Part shown: in pieces, positions 52,154-60,274 of the stretch
Position numbering within the stretch: position 1 is the stretch's first letter
Layout: the number at the start of each line of letters is the position of its first letter
Assembly: GCF_902499115.1 (NCBI RefSeq)
Contig: NZ_CABVPN010000037.1
Location: 1 to 64,000 of the forward strand
Direction of reading: 5' to 3'
Origin: Burkholderia diffusa
GTDB lineage: Bacteria; Pseudomonadota; Gammaproteobacteria; Burkholderiales; Burkholderiaceae
DNA length: 64,000 bases
Made by a program: the position numbers and the translations under genes
Notes under the pieces: model-generated
What the model was told of the DNA's origin: nothing
Databases searched by the model: none
Seen by the model: the letters and a program-made list of their open reading frames with translations, nothing else

Positions 52154-53851
52154 TCAGTCGCCGTAGCGATAGCGGCTACGCATCGCGTCGAGCGGATTGC
52201 CGTCGGCGAGCGTCCCGCCGAGACTGCGGATCACCGCGCTCGCCGCGTTGATCGCGGTCTGCACCGCGCCCTCGATCCAGCCGCCCGTGAACGAGCAGCA
52301 GCAGCCGGCCAGGTAGATGCCTCGGTCCGACGACGGATCGGCGGCCGTCTGGAACTGATAGAACAGCGCCTGCGAGTGAATGTCCTCGCCCGGATAGTTC
52401 AACTTGAATGCCCCGAGCGCATAGCGGTCCGACAACCAGTCGTGGCTCGTGACGTTGCGCGCGTAATCGTCGTCGAGCGGACGCAAGTGTGCGGCGAACG
52501 CCGGCGAAACAATGCCGATATCGGCCACGAGACGCTTGAACCGCTCGACCTTGTCGGTCAGCGACAGGATCTTGTGCGAATCGTCCTCCCACGTGTAGCT
52601 GATCAGCACGACGCCGTGCGCGTCGGGATCGTCGGGCGCGTAGTCGAGACAGTAGATGCCGCGCGCCAGCGTGTCCGTCTGAATGTTGTGCGGCAGCCCG
52701 TGCTTGAGCCAGAACTTGTCGCGGGTCAGCACGAACAGCTTCGACGAGCTGACCATGTGCGTCTCGTTGATCGCGCGAACGACGTCCGGTGCGAACAGGT
52801 TCGCGATGCCGGTGATGCCCATGCCGACCTGCATCGCCCGCGTCGTGGTCGCGACGATCACGCGGTCGAATATGTGCGTCGCTCCGTCGTCGAGCGTGAG
52901 CGCAAAGGTGTCGTCCGGCTGCTTCGCCACGTGCCGCACGGCCGCATGGACGATGCAATCGCGCACCCGCACGCCGTGCCCGCCATCGTCGAGCAGTCCC
53001 TGCGCGAGCGCGAAGATGCCGGCCGGGATAAGCCGCTGGTCGACTTCGAGCTCGTTGACCACGATCCGCAGGATTTCGAGGAACGATGCGCGATAGACCG
53101 GCTGGAAGCCGCCCGAGCCGATGCCGAGCGTGCCGAACAGGCGCAGGTCCTCGCCCTTGCGCCAGCGCGCGCCGCCCGGCGGCGTCGCGCCCGTGAAGAT
53201 CTTGACGATCGCCGAGTAGAACGACTCGTCGCCGAATCGGTCGATGTACTGCTGCCAGCCATGCCGCGCGTCGTCGTAGCGATGCGCGCGCAGCTGCGCT
53301 GTCAGTTCGGCCGGGGCGGGCAGCCGCGTGCCGTCGTCGAGCCGCACGCCGTCGCGAATGAACGCGCGCCAGCCGCGGTCGACGCGATCGAACAGCGCGG
53401 GAGGCGCATCGCCCGCGGGCCAGCGGTACGCACGGCCCTGATAGTGGATCTCGGTGTCGACGATGCCCGGATCGGGAAACGCGGATGCACTGTCGACGCC
53501 GAATCGCTCGAGATAGTGGTAGAGCGCGGCCTGCGACGGCGGGAAACGCATCGCGCCCATTTCGGCGAGCAGGTGCGGATGGTCCGGATTGATCGACTGC
53601 GACAGCAGGCGCCCGCCCACGCGCGCGCGGTTCGCCTCGAACACGACGACCTGCCGTGCACCCGCGCGCAGCAACTCGCAGGCGGCGACGAGACCGCCGA
53701 CGCCCGCGCCGACGATCGCGATCCGCGCGTCGCGTGCGCACTGCGCCGGCAGCGTGCCGAGGTGCCCGCCGGTGCGCGACAGGAAGGCGCCGTAGTCGTA
53801 CAGCGTGTCGATGTACGGCAACGTGTGCGTCAGGAATTCAGGAGCATTCAT
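52154..53851 (-). CDS. iaaM: tryptophan 2-monooxygenase (IaaM type)
   Basis: This 565-residue flavoprotein closely follows plant-pathogen IaaM (about 557 residues) over its whole length. It has LYDYGAFL near the start, the FAD loop IAIVGAGVGGLVAACELLRAG (about 44-64), EMGAMRFPPSQAALYHYLERFG, LFGTLGIGSGGFQPVY, GVVLISYTWEDDSHKI, GAFKLNYPGEDIHSQALF and the C-terminal FAD motif GIYLAGCCCSFTGGWIEGAVQ. IaaM oxidises tryptophan to indole-3-acetamide. It is the last gene of a minus-strand unit with a Rieske oxygenase. The matching amidase gene lies at 58731-60152. Confidence 0.85.
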   Translation of the reverse strand: MNAPEFLTHTLPYIDTLYDYGAFLSRTGGHLGTLPAQCARDARIAIVGAGVGGLVAACELLRAGARQVVVFEANRARVGGRLLSQSINPDHPHLLAEMGAMRFPPSQAALYHYLERFGVDSASAFPDPGIVDTEIHYQGRAYRWPAGDAPPALFDRVDRGWRAFIRDGVRLDDGTRLPAPAELTAQLRAHRYDDARHGWQQYIDRFGDESFYSAIVKIFTGATPPGGARWRKGEDLRLFGTLGIGSGGFQPVYRASFLEILRIVVNELEVDQRLIPAGIFALAQGLLDDGGHGVRVRDCIVHAAVRHVAKQPDDTFALTLDDGATHIFDRVIVATTTRAMQVGMGITGIANLFAPDVVRAINETHMVSSSKLFVLTRDKFWLKHGLPHNIQTDTLARGIYCLDYAPDDPDAHGVVLISYTWEDDSHKILSLTDKVERFKRLVADIGIVSPAFAAHLRPLDDDYARNVTSHDWLSDRYALGAFKLNYPGEDIHSQALFYQFQTAADPSSDRGIYLAGCCCSFTGGWIEGAVQTAINAASAVIRSLGGTLADGNPLDAMRSRYRYGD

Positions 53852-53890
53852 GTGGTCGGGAACGAAAAAGGACGTGCTGGCCGCACGCGG

Positions 53891-54373
53891 TCAGACAGGC
53901 AGGTGGATGCTGCCGTGCGGCGCGTCGGCATTGACGAGATCGACACGCTTCACGCGGATGCGCAATGTGTCGTCGCATACCGCGAGTTCGTGCGTGTACC
54001 AGCCGGCGAACAGCGTCTGCTCGTCGCGTCGCGTTTCGACGTAGTGAAACGGCGTGCGCAGCACATAGGCGCCGCGCCCGAGGTCGGCCTGATCGACATG
54101 CGGCTGCTGGAGCAGATGATGACCGCGACTCGCCGGCTGCTGCGAGAACGTCCGGCGCCCGGCCAGCCGCTCGATGCGGATGCGCAGCAGCAGCCGGTCC
54201 TCGTCCATCAGCGCGCCGTGCAGCCCGGTATCGGGCTGATCCGGCGACAGCGGCATCCAGTAACGCGCGTCGTCCGCGTAGAGCGCGAGCCATTCCTCAT
54301 AGCGCCGCTCGTCGAGCAGGCGTGCCTCGCGATAGACGAACGCGACGAGCTCATCGTGCGGAAATGCGCGCAT
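53891..54373 (-). CDS. ring-hydroxylating oxygenase beta subunit
   Basis: This 160-residue protein has the NTF2-like beta subunit pattern: VAFVYREARLLDERRYEEWLALYADDARYWMPL, MDEDRLLLRIRIERL, RGAYVLRTPFHYVETRRDE and LRIRVKRVDLVNADAP. It resembles the small subunits of anthranilate/benzoate-type and IacD-type dioxygenases. It overlaps the alpha subunit gene by 23 bases. ATG 54373 is used; the longer frame lies inside the alpha gene. Confidence 0.85.
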   Translation of the reverse strand: MRAFPHDELVAFVYREARLLDERRYEEWLALYADDARYWMPLSPDQPDTGLHGALMDEDRLLLRIRIERLAGRRTFSQQPASRGHHLLQQPHVDQADLGRGAYVLRTPFHYVETRRDEQTLFAGWYTHELAVCDDTLRIRVKRVDLVNADAPHGSIHLPV

Positions 54374-55697
54374 CTGCGGCCTCCTGCGTCGATACGGGCG
54401 CGATGTACTGCAGCCATGCCCGGAACTGGTTGCGGATCTGCTGCTCGCTGGTGCCGTTCGTTTCCGACGTCGGCTGCGCGAATTCCTGGGGATCGAACAG
54501 CCTCCCGACATGCACCCAGTCGCGCGCCTGCGTGGCGAGGCCGCGCTGTGCGCGTTCGTACATTTCGAGATCGTCGTGCGCGACGATCGACGTCGGCGCG
54601 TTGATGAGGCGGTTGTAGGCGAGCGTGCGCTCGAACAGCGAATCGGGCGCGCCGACGAGACGAAACGACCACGACTCCACCAGCGTGCGGTCGACCGCCA
54701 GCGGCTTGAATACGCGCAGGATCTGGATCGGCCCTTTCACCATCGCATTCGGAAACAGCACCGTGTTGTGACGCACCTCGCCCAGAATCCGCGCGGCGCG
54801 CGCTTCGCCGTAGGCCGCGGTCATCTTCTCGTGATAGCCGGGAATCGGCGTGTAGCGCGCGTGAATCGAATCGGCGGTGCCGGTGTGACCATGTCCGTTG
54901 GGCCACACGCGCAACCCCATCTGCTCGAAGAACGCGTGCGGCTGGATGAACGGCTCCAGCAGCTCGACCGCCATCGGCTTCGCCTGCTGCGTGCCGTCAC
55001 GCTCCCACACGCGCACGGCCGTGCCGGCCGAGGACTCGTGCGCGACCATCGGATGACAGGTGTCGGTCTGATTCTCGACCAGCATCTTCCAGTTGCATCC
55101 GTGCACGTAGCGGAACACGCCGCCCGCGACTTCCACGCGCCCTTCCGGCGAACGATCGACGAGGTTGTCGAGCGACGACAGCGCGTTGCCGAAGTACGCA
55201 TCGAAATCGACACCGGACTGACTGAGGCGGCAGAACACGAAACCGCGATGCTCATGGCTCGCGCCGACCGCCTGCATGCCCTTGCTCGCCTCGCACGATT
55301 CGAAGCCCGTGTTTTCGTAGCCGCGCCGCAGCGGAATCGCGTAGAGGCTGCCGTCGGTCCGGTACGACCATGCGTGGTACGGGCAGCGGAAGAATGTGCC
55401 TGTGTTGCCGGAGGCATCCGTTACGAGCTGCGTGCCCTTGTGCGAGCAGCGGTTGTGCAGCACCCGCACCGAACCGTCGACGTGGCGCACCATCACGACC
55501 GGCTCGGCGCCGATCGTCGTCGTCACGTAGTCGCCCGTGGCCGGAATCTGGCTGACGTGGCCGACATAGACCCAGGTGTTCCAGAACAGATGGCGCATCT
55601 CCAGCTCGAAGATGCGCGGCGACAGATAAAGGTCCTTGTGCACCTCGGTATCGCGCACGAGTGAAGCCACCGCATCGGTGAACGATGGTGCCGTCAT
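54351..55697 (-). CDS. Rieske-type ring-hydroxylating oxygenase alpha subunit
   Basis: This 448-residue catalytic subunit has the Rieske [2Fe-2S] motif CSHKGTQLVTDASGNTGTFF followed by RCPYHAW (CxH...CxxH, about residues 83-105). The mononuclear iron site is NQTDTCHPMVAH (about 210-221). It is closest in pattern to the anthranilate dioxygenase/IacC group, whose members hydroxylate aromatic or indolic rings. No ferredoxin or reductase gene is nearby, so electrons must come from proteins encoded elsewhere. An indolic substrate is suggested by the IaaM-type neighbour. Confidence 0.85.
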   Translation of the reverse strand: MTAPSFTDAVASLVRDTEVHKDLYLSPRIFELEMRHLFWNTWVYVGHVSQIPATGDYVTTTIGAEPVVMVRHVDGSVRVLHNRCSHKGTQLVTDASGNTGTFFRCPYHAWSYRTDGSLYAIPLRRGYENTGFESCEASKGMQAVGASHEHRGFVFCRLSQSGVDFDAYFGNALSSLDNLVDRSPEGRVEVAGGVFRYVHGCNWKMLVENQTDTCHPMVAHESSAGTAVRVWERDGTQQAKPMAVELLEPFIQPHAFFEQMGLRVWPNGHGHTGTADSIHARYTPIPGYHEKMTAAYGEARAARILGEVRHNTVLFPNAMVKGPIQILRVFKPLAVDRTLVESWSFRLVGAPDSLFERTLAYNRLINAPTSIVAHDDLEMYERAQRGLATQARDWVHVGRLFDPQEFAQPTSETNGTSEQQIRNQFRAWLQYIAPVSTQEAADARISAR

Positions 55698-55853
55698 GCG
55701 CGCCCCCGACTGCGGACGCGATGCGGCCGCGCGTCCTCGCGACGCGCAATGTCGATTGCTTTTATTGTCATCTCTCAGGTTCTGGTTGGTATGCCGCTCG
55801 GAGGAGCGTGTGCCTGCCGCCGCGCGACGGGCGGCAGGCGTTGCGGGTAACGG

Positions 55854-56252
55854 TCAGCCCGTCACCGGCGTCTCATGCAGGCGCAGCCAGCCGATGCGGC
55901 CATCCGTGTCGCGCTCGAACACGACGGTCGAACGGCGCACGGTTCGCCGCCCTGCCGCGTCGGTCTGCGTCTCGCGATAGGCGATCGTCGCGCCATCCTG
56001 CCACGCGCTCACTTCGTGCAGTTCGTCGATCGCGATCCGCAGGCCGGGCCGCGCGCCGAAGCCGCGCGAGAACAGGATGTCGATATCCGCGTAGTCGAGC
56101 GCATGCCCGTGCAGCGAGATCATCGAGAAGTCCCGCGAAAACCGCGCGAGCAGCGGCGCGAGCCCGTCGCGCGCCGCGCTGCCGGACAACCATTGCTCGA
56201 TGTCGACGTGTGCGTCGACCACTTCCTGGAAAAACGGGTTTGACGAATTCAT
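55854..56252 (-). CDS. NTF2-like / SnoaL-type protein
   Basis: This 132-residue protein has the NTF2-like fold pattern: a helical N-terminus FFQEVVDAHVDIEQWLSG, then LARFSRDFSMISLHGHALDYADIDILF, then strands VSAWQDGATIAYRETQTDAAGRR and STVVFERDTDGRIGWLRLHET. Such proteins are small isomerases, hydrolases or binding proteins. ATG 56252 is 8 bases after the MFS gene stop on the same strand, so both share a transcript that continues to the Rieske oxygenase after 156 bases. Confidence 0.75.
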   Translation of the reverse strand: MNSSNPFFQEVVDAHVDIEQWLSGSAARDGLAPLLARFSRDFSMISLHGHALDYADIDILFSRGFGARPGLRIAIDELHEVSAWQDGATIAYRETQTDAAGRRTVRRSTVVFERDTDGRIGWLRLHETPVTG

Positions 56253-56260
56253 CTCGAAAC

Positions 56261-57643
56261 TCACGAACGTTGAGAAGCCGCACGCCCGGCGGGCGCACGG
56301 TACGCGGCGAGGCGCGCGACGAACGGCAGCGGCAGCAGCGTCGCCAGGGTGGCCAGGCCGAAACATTGCCGGTACGGCAGCGGCCCGTCGTCCCCGTGCA
56401 GCGACAGCAGGAAGTTCAACGCGCTGCCCAGCACCGCGACGCCGATGCAGAAGCTCAGTTGCCGGTTGATGTTCCAGAGCGCGCTCGCGTCGCCCATTCG
56501 CGCGGCGGGGACATCCAGAAACGCCGCGCTTTGCGACGTACTCGTGCACATGCTGGCGCCAAGCCCCATCGCGACGAACGCGAGTACGCGCCCGGCCTCG
56601 AAACCGGCAAGCGGGGTCGCGAGCAACACGATCCCGATCGCGTCGATCGCGATCCCGCACATGAAAAGCGGCTTCGGCCCCCACTTCGGGAAACAGCGGC
56701 GCGTCGTCGCGATCGCGACGAACGACGCGATCGCCCATGGCACCATCAGCGCGCCCGTGTGCGTCGCGCTGAGCCCGAGCGCGTTCTGCAGATACAGGGC
56801 GGCGACGAGGTTCACGCCGGTGAACACGCCCGGCACGCACAGGTAGACGATCAGCCCGATCCGCAGCAGCGGCTGCGCAACCAGGCGCAGGTCGAGCAGC
56901 GGCGCAGCAGCCCGGCGCGCGTGCGCGGCATACGCACTGCCGGCGACGAGCGCGATCGCGAGCGCAACGAACGCGTCGCGACCCGCGCCCGGCTGTCCCG
57001 CGAACGTCAGGCCGAGCAGCAGCGCAACGAGCGCAACGACGCTCAGCCCGAGGCCGCGCACGTCGAGCGCCGGCGGGCTGCCATCCGGTTCGTCGGCCGG
57101 CAACCACGCGAACGCGAGCATGCTCGTGACCGCGGCGAGCGGCAGCATGCCGAAGAAGATCGCCCGCCACGACACGCGATCCACGACCACGCCGCCCAGC
57201 GCCGGCGACAGCGCCGGCACGAGCAGCGCGACCATCATCACGATCGACGTCAGGTGCGCCCGCGCATCGGGCGGATACGCGCGATAGGCCATCGTCTGCC
57301 CGACCGGGATCAGCAGTCCGCCGCCGAGCCCCTGGATCAGCCGCCATGCCAGCAGTGCGCCGATCGACGCCGACAGGCCGACGCCGAGGCTGCCGAGCGC
57401 GAACAGCAGCAGCGACGCGATCAGCAGCCGGCGCTCGCCGAAGCGTCGCGCGAGCCACGTGCCGAGCGGGATCACGACCGTCAGCCCGAGCACGTACGTG
57501 TTGCCGATCCACGCCAGTTGCGCGATCGACGCGTGCAGCTCGCGCTGGATCGTCGGATAAGCGGCGTTGATGACGAACATGTTGGCGAGATCGATCGCGA
57601 ACCCGAGCAGGTAGACGGCGGCGATTTTCGAGCGATCGGTCAT
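56261..57643 (-). CDS. MFS transporter, DHA2-like
   Basis: This 460-residue protein has about 12-14 helices. It starts AAVYLLGFAIDLANMFVINAAYPTI. The motif A region GTWLARRFGERRLLI and the long motif C helix near MMVALLVPALSPALGGVVVDR are typical of the major facilitator drug:H+ antiporter group. It may import the aromatic substrate or export a product of the neighbouring oxygenases. ATG 57643 is used; the upstream extension in frame has no support. The LysR-type regulator is encoded divergently 138 bases away. Confidence 0.85.
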   Translation of the reverse strand: MTDRSKIAAVYLLGFAIDLANMFVINAAYPTIQRELHASIAQLAWIGNTYVLGLTVVIPLGTWLARRFGERRLLIASLLLFALGSLGVGLSASIGALLAWRLIQGLGGGLLIPVGQTMAYRAYPPDARAHLTSIVMMVALLVPALSPALGGVVVDRVSWRAIFFGMLPLAAVTSMLAFAWLPADEPDGSPPALDVRGLGLSVVALVALLLGLTFAGQPGAGRDAFVALAIALVAGSAYAAHARRAAAPLLDLRLVAQPLLRIGLIVYLCVPGVFTGVNLVAALYLQNALGLSATHTGALMVPWAIASFVAIATTRRCFPKWGPKPLFMCGIAIDAIGIVLLATPLAGFEAGRVLAFVAMGLGASMCTSTSQSAAFLDVPAARMGDASALWNINRQLSFCIGVAVLGSALNFLLSLHGDDGPLPYRQCFGLATLATLLPLPFVARLAAYRAPAGRAASQRS

Positions 57644-57721
57644 GGCGGCGGAAAACGAACGAAACGCCGCAGTGTAAGGTTCGCCGCGCACGTCGATAAG
57701 CCCGGCCGGACGGCAAGACTG

Positions 57722-57737
57722 GTCGAAAAATTTTGAC
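57722..57737. promoter_or_regulatory. candidate LysR-type binding site
   Basis: GTCGAAAAATTTTGAC is an AT-centred near-palindrome in the short divergent region between the MFS and LysR genes. LysR proteins usually bind such sites (T-N11-A). The spacing here is N12, so the match is approximate. Confidence 0.4.
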
Positions 57738-57781
57738 AATCAGGGCACCATGTCGGTTTTCCGTCTCGTATCCGGCACGCC

Positions 57782-58687
57782 ATGGTGAGTCTCGATCGTT
57801 TCGCCGTCTTCCGCGCCGTCGTGGAAGCTGGGTCGTTTACGGCCGCCGCCGCCCAGCTGAACCAGGCCCGGGCCGCGGTGAGCTTCAACATCAAGCAACT
57901 GGAAGCCGAACTCGGCGTCACCCTGCTCACGCGCACCACGCGGCGCGTCGAGCTGACCGACGCGGGCGAGCGCTTCCATGCGCGCTGCCTGCGCGTGCTG
58001 GAGGAAGCCGAAAGCGCGATCGAGGATGCGCGCAGCGAGCATGGCGGGATGCACGGCGTGCTGCGGGTGACGTCGACCGTCGAGTACGGGACGATGGTCG
58101 TCGCCCCCGCACTGCACACGTTCATGCAGCGGCATCCCGCGCTGCGCGTGCGGCTCGAAACGCATGCGTCGCAGGTCGACCTGGTGCGCGAGCGCGTCGA
58201 CGTGGCGATCCGGCTCGGCCGCCTCGAACAGTTCCAGGATCTGCCGTACCGCGGCGCGTGCCTCGCGACGTACGAAGTGCGACCCGTTATCGCGCCGTCA
58301 CTGCTCGCCGCGGCCGGCCTGTCGCACATCGAGTCGCCGGACACGCTCGCCCGGCTGCCGCAGCTCGGCCATACGCGGCTCGAGCGCATCGCCACGTGGC
58401 CGCTCGCCGATCGCGACGGCAACCCGCACGCGTTCCGGCCCGGCGCCAAGCCGCGCGTCGTGGTCGACAACGCGTCGGTCCTGCGCGTGCTCGCGCGGCA
58501 GGGCAGCGGTGTCGCACTGCTGCCCGAATGGCTCGTGCGCGACGATCTCGCGAGCGGCGCGCTGGTCGATGCGCTCCCCGGCTACCGGTTTCCGCCGCAG
58601 GCGGTCTATGCGCTGTACCCGTCGACCCCGCACGTGCCGCAGAAAGTACGTGCATGGGTCGACTTCATGAAGGCATATCTCGCCTGA
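57782..58687 (+). CDS. LysR-family transcriptional regulator
   Basis: This 301-residue regulator has a winged helix-turn-helix at residues 1-60 (LDRFAVFRAVVEAGSFTAAAAQLNQ, AAVSFNIKQLEAELGVTLLTRTTRRVELTDAG) and an effector-binding domain beginning GVLRVTSTVEYGTMVVAP. It is of the AaeR/DhcR-like group. It is divergent from the MFS-oxygenase-IaaM unit and convergent with the amidase gene, and it is the obvious candidate to control both in response to an indolic or aromatic inducer. Confidence 0.9.
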   Translation: MVSLDRFAVFRAVVEAGSFTAAAAQLNQARAAVSFNIKQLEAELGVTLLTRTTRRVELTDAGERFHARCLRVLEEAESAIEDARSEHGGMHGVLRVTSTVEYGTMVVAPALHTFMQRHPALRVRLETHASQVDLVRERVDVAIRLGRLEQFQDLPYRGACLATYEVRPVIAPSLLAAAGLSHIESPDTLARLPQLGHTRLERIATWPLADRDGNPHAFRPGAKPRVVVDNASVLRVLARQGSGVALLPEWLVRDDLASGALVDALPGYRFPPQAVYALYPSTPHVPQKVRAWVDFMKAYLA

Positions 58688-58730
58688 ACGCGGCGTGAAC
58701 GCGGCAGGAACGCGGCAGGAGCGCGGCGAC

Positions 58731-60152
58731 TCACGCGCGCGCCGCATCGTCCCGCAGCAGCGCGTCGATCCGCCGGGCGATCGCGAGCAGACGGCGATCA
58801 CCGCCCCATGGCCCTTCCAGCATCAGCCCGACCGGCAGCGCCGTTTGCGCGGAGCGTCCGGCCGGGATCGAGACGGACGGCACGCCGGCGAGCGTCGCCG
58901 GTGAAGTCTGGCGTACGACGCGCGCGAATAGCGCCGCATCCTGCGCAGCGGTCATCGCGGCCGTGTCGTCGAGCGACGGCGGCTCGCCCGGCACCGTGGG
59001 CATCGCGATGCAGTCGACCGGCGTACCGAACGCGTCGTCGTACCAGCGCACGAGACGCTGACGGCACGCGATCGCGTCCGCATAGGTCTGCGCATCGACC
59101 GGCGCGGACACGAACGAACGGAAGATCGCGCGCACGTCGTCGCTCGCGATCCGCTCGACGAACGTGTCGAACGGGATGCCGAGCCGTTCCGCCGCGAAAC
59201 GGCGCCAGTATCGGTTTGCCTCGTATCCCGCGAGCGGAAAGCCGCATGCTTCGCTGGCGTCGTGCAGCGGCATCGCCGGCAACGGCACGAGCGTCGCGCC
59301 GGCCGCCGCGAACGACGCGAGCGCACGCTCGATGCAAGTAGCGACGCCCGGATCGAGCTCATCGAAATACGGTGCACCCGGCACGCCGATGCGCAACTGC
59401 GGCCATTCGGGTGCGGTCGCCGTGCTGTCGTCGCGCGTCAGCACCGCGTCGAGCAGCAGCAGATCGTCGATGCCATGACCGATCGGCCCCACCGTGTCGC
59501 GCGTGGGCGACAGCGACAGCACGCCGTGCGCCGAATAGCGCTGCGCGGACGGCCGCAATCCGTAGACACCGCAGAATGCGGCCGGAATCCGCACCGAGCC
59601 GCCCGTGTCGGTACCGAGACCGAACGGAATACCGGCCGCGACGGCCGCCGCCGTGCCGCCGCTCGACCCGCCGGCGATATGCCGCGGATCATGCGGATTG
59701 CCGACTGCGCCGAAGTGCCGGTTGCCGCTCGTGATGCCGAACGCAAGCTCATGCATGTTCGCCTTGCCGAGCGGCACCGCGCCGGCGTCAAGCAGGCGCC
59801 GCACGGTCAGCGCGTCCGCGGCCGCCCGGTAGCCTCGCACCGCCGGGCTCGCGCCGAGCGTCGGCATCCCGGCGGTATCGAGGTTGTCCTTGATCACGAA
59901 AGGCACGCCGGCAAGCGGCAGCGCGGCGCCTTCGGCGACGCGCGCGTCGACGTGCTCGGCCGTGCGGCGCGCGAGTTCGCCATTGACGTGCACCATCGCA
60001 TTGAGCGGCGCGATCGCCGCGAGACGCGCGAGCGCGTCGTCGGCGAGGTCGACAGCGCGGCGCTCGGCCGTGCGCACGGCATCGGCAAGCTCGTGCACGC
60101 ACGCGGCGGAAACGAATGAAGGGGAAGAAACGCGGGTCGGCTGTGTTGTCAT
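58731..60152 (-). CDS. iaaH: indoleacetamide hydrolase-type amidase (IaaH type)
   Basis: This 473-residue enzyme of the amidase signature family has the Ser-Ser-Lys triad: Lys88 in FVIKDN, Ser163/164 in AGGSSGGTAAAVA, Ser186 in LGTDTGGSVRIPAAFCG. The stretches ANMHELAFGITSGNRHFGAVGNP and SLSPTRDTVGPI are typical of indoleacetamide hydrolases, which release indole-3-acetate and ammonia. ATG 60152 is used because the family N-terminus follows; the long upstream frame is in the permease gene. The pairing with an IaaM-type gene 5 kb away supports the specificity, which is otherwise hard to read in this family. Confidence 0.75.
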   Translation of the reverse strand: MTTQPTRVSSPSFVSAACVHELADAVRTAERRAVDLADDALARLAAIAPLNAMVHVNGELARRTAEHVDARVAEGAALPLAGVPFVIKDNLDTAGMPTLGASPAVRGYRAAADALTVRRLLDAGAVPLGKANMHELAFGITSGNRHFGAVGNPHDPRHIAGGSSGGTAAAVAAGIPFGLGTDTGGSVRIPAAFCGVYGLRPSAQRYSAHGVLSLSPTRDTVGPIGHGIDDLLLLDAVLTRDDSTATAPEWPQLRIGVPGAPYFDELDPGVATCIERALASFAAAGATLVPLPAMPLHDASEACGFPLAGYEANRYWRRFAAERLGIPFDTFVERIASDDVRAIFRSFVSAPVDAQTYADAIACRQRLVRWYDDAFGTPVDCIAMPTVPGEPPSLDDTAAMTAAQDAALFARVVRQTSPATLAGVPSVSIPAGRSAQTALPVGLMLEGPWGGDRRLLAIARRIDALLRDDAARA

Positions 60153-60274
60153 GTTGTGTGCTGGACGCGGAATCGATCGGGAAACGCGCAACGTGCCGGA
60201 GGCCCTCTCCGAGACGCTGCGCGAACGCGATGGTATCCCGGCCCGCGGCCGCACGCACACGATGCGCCGCGCGC

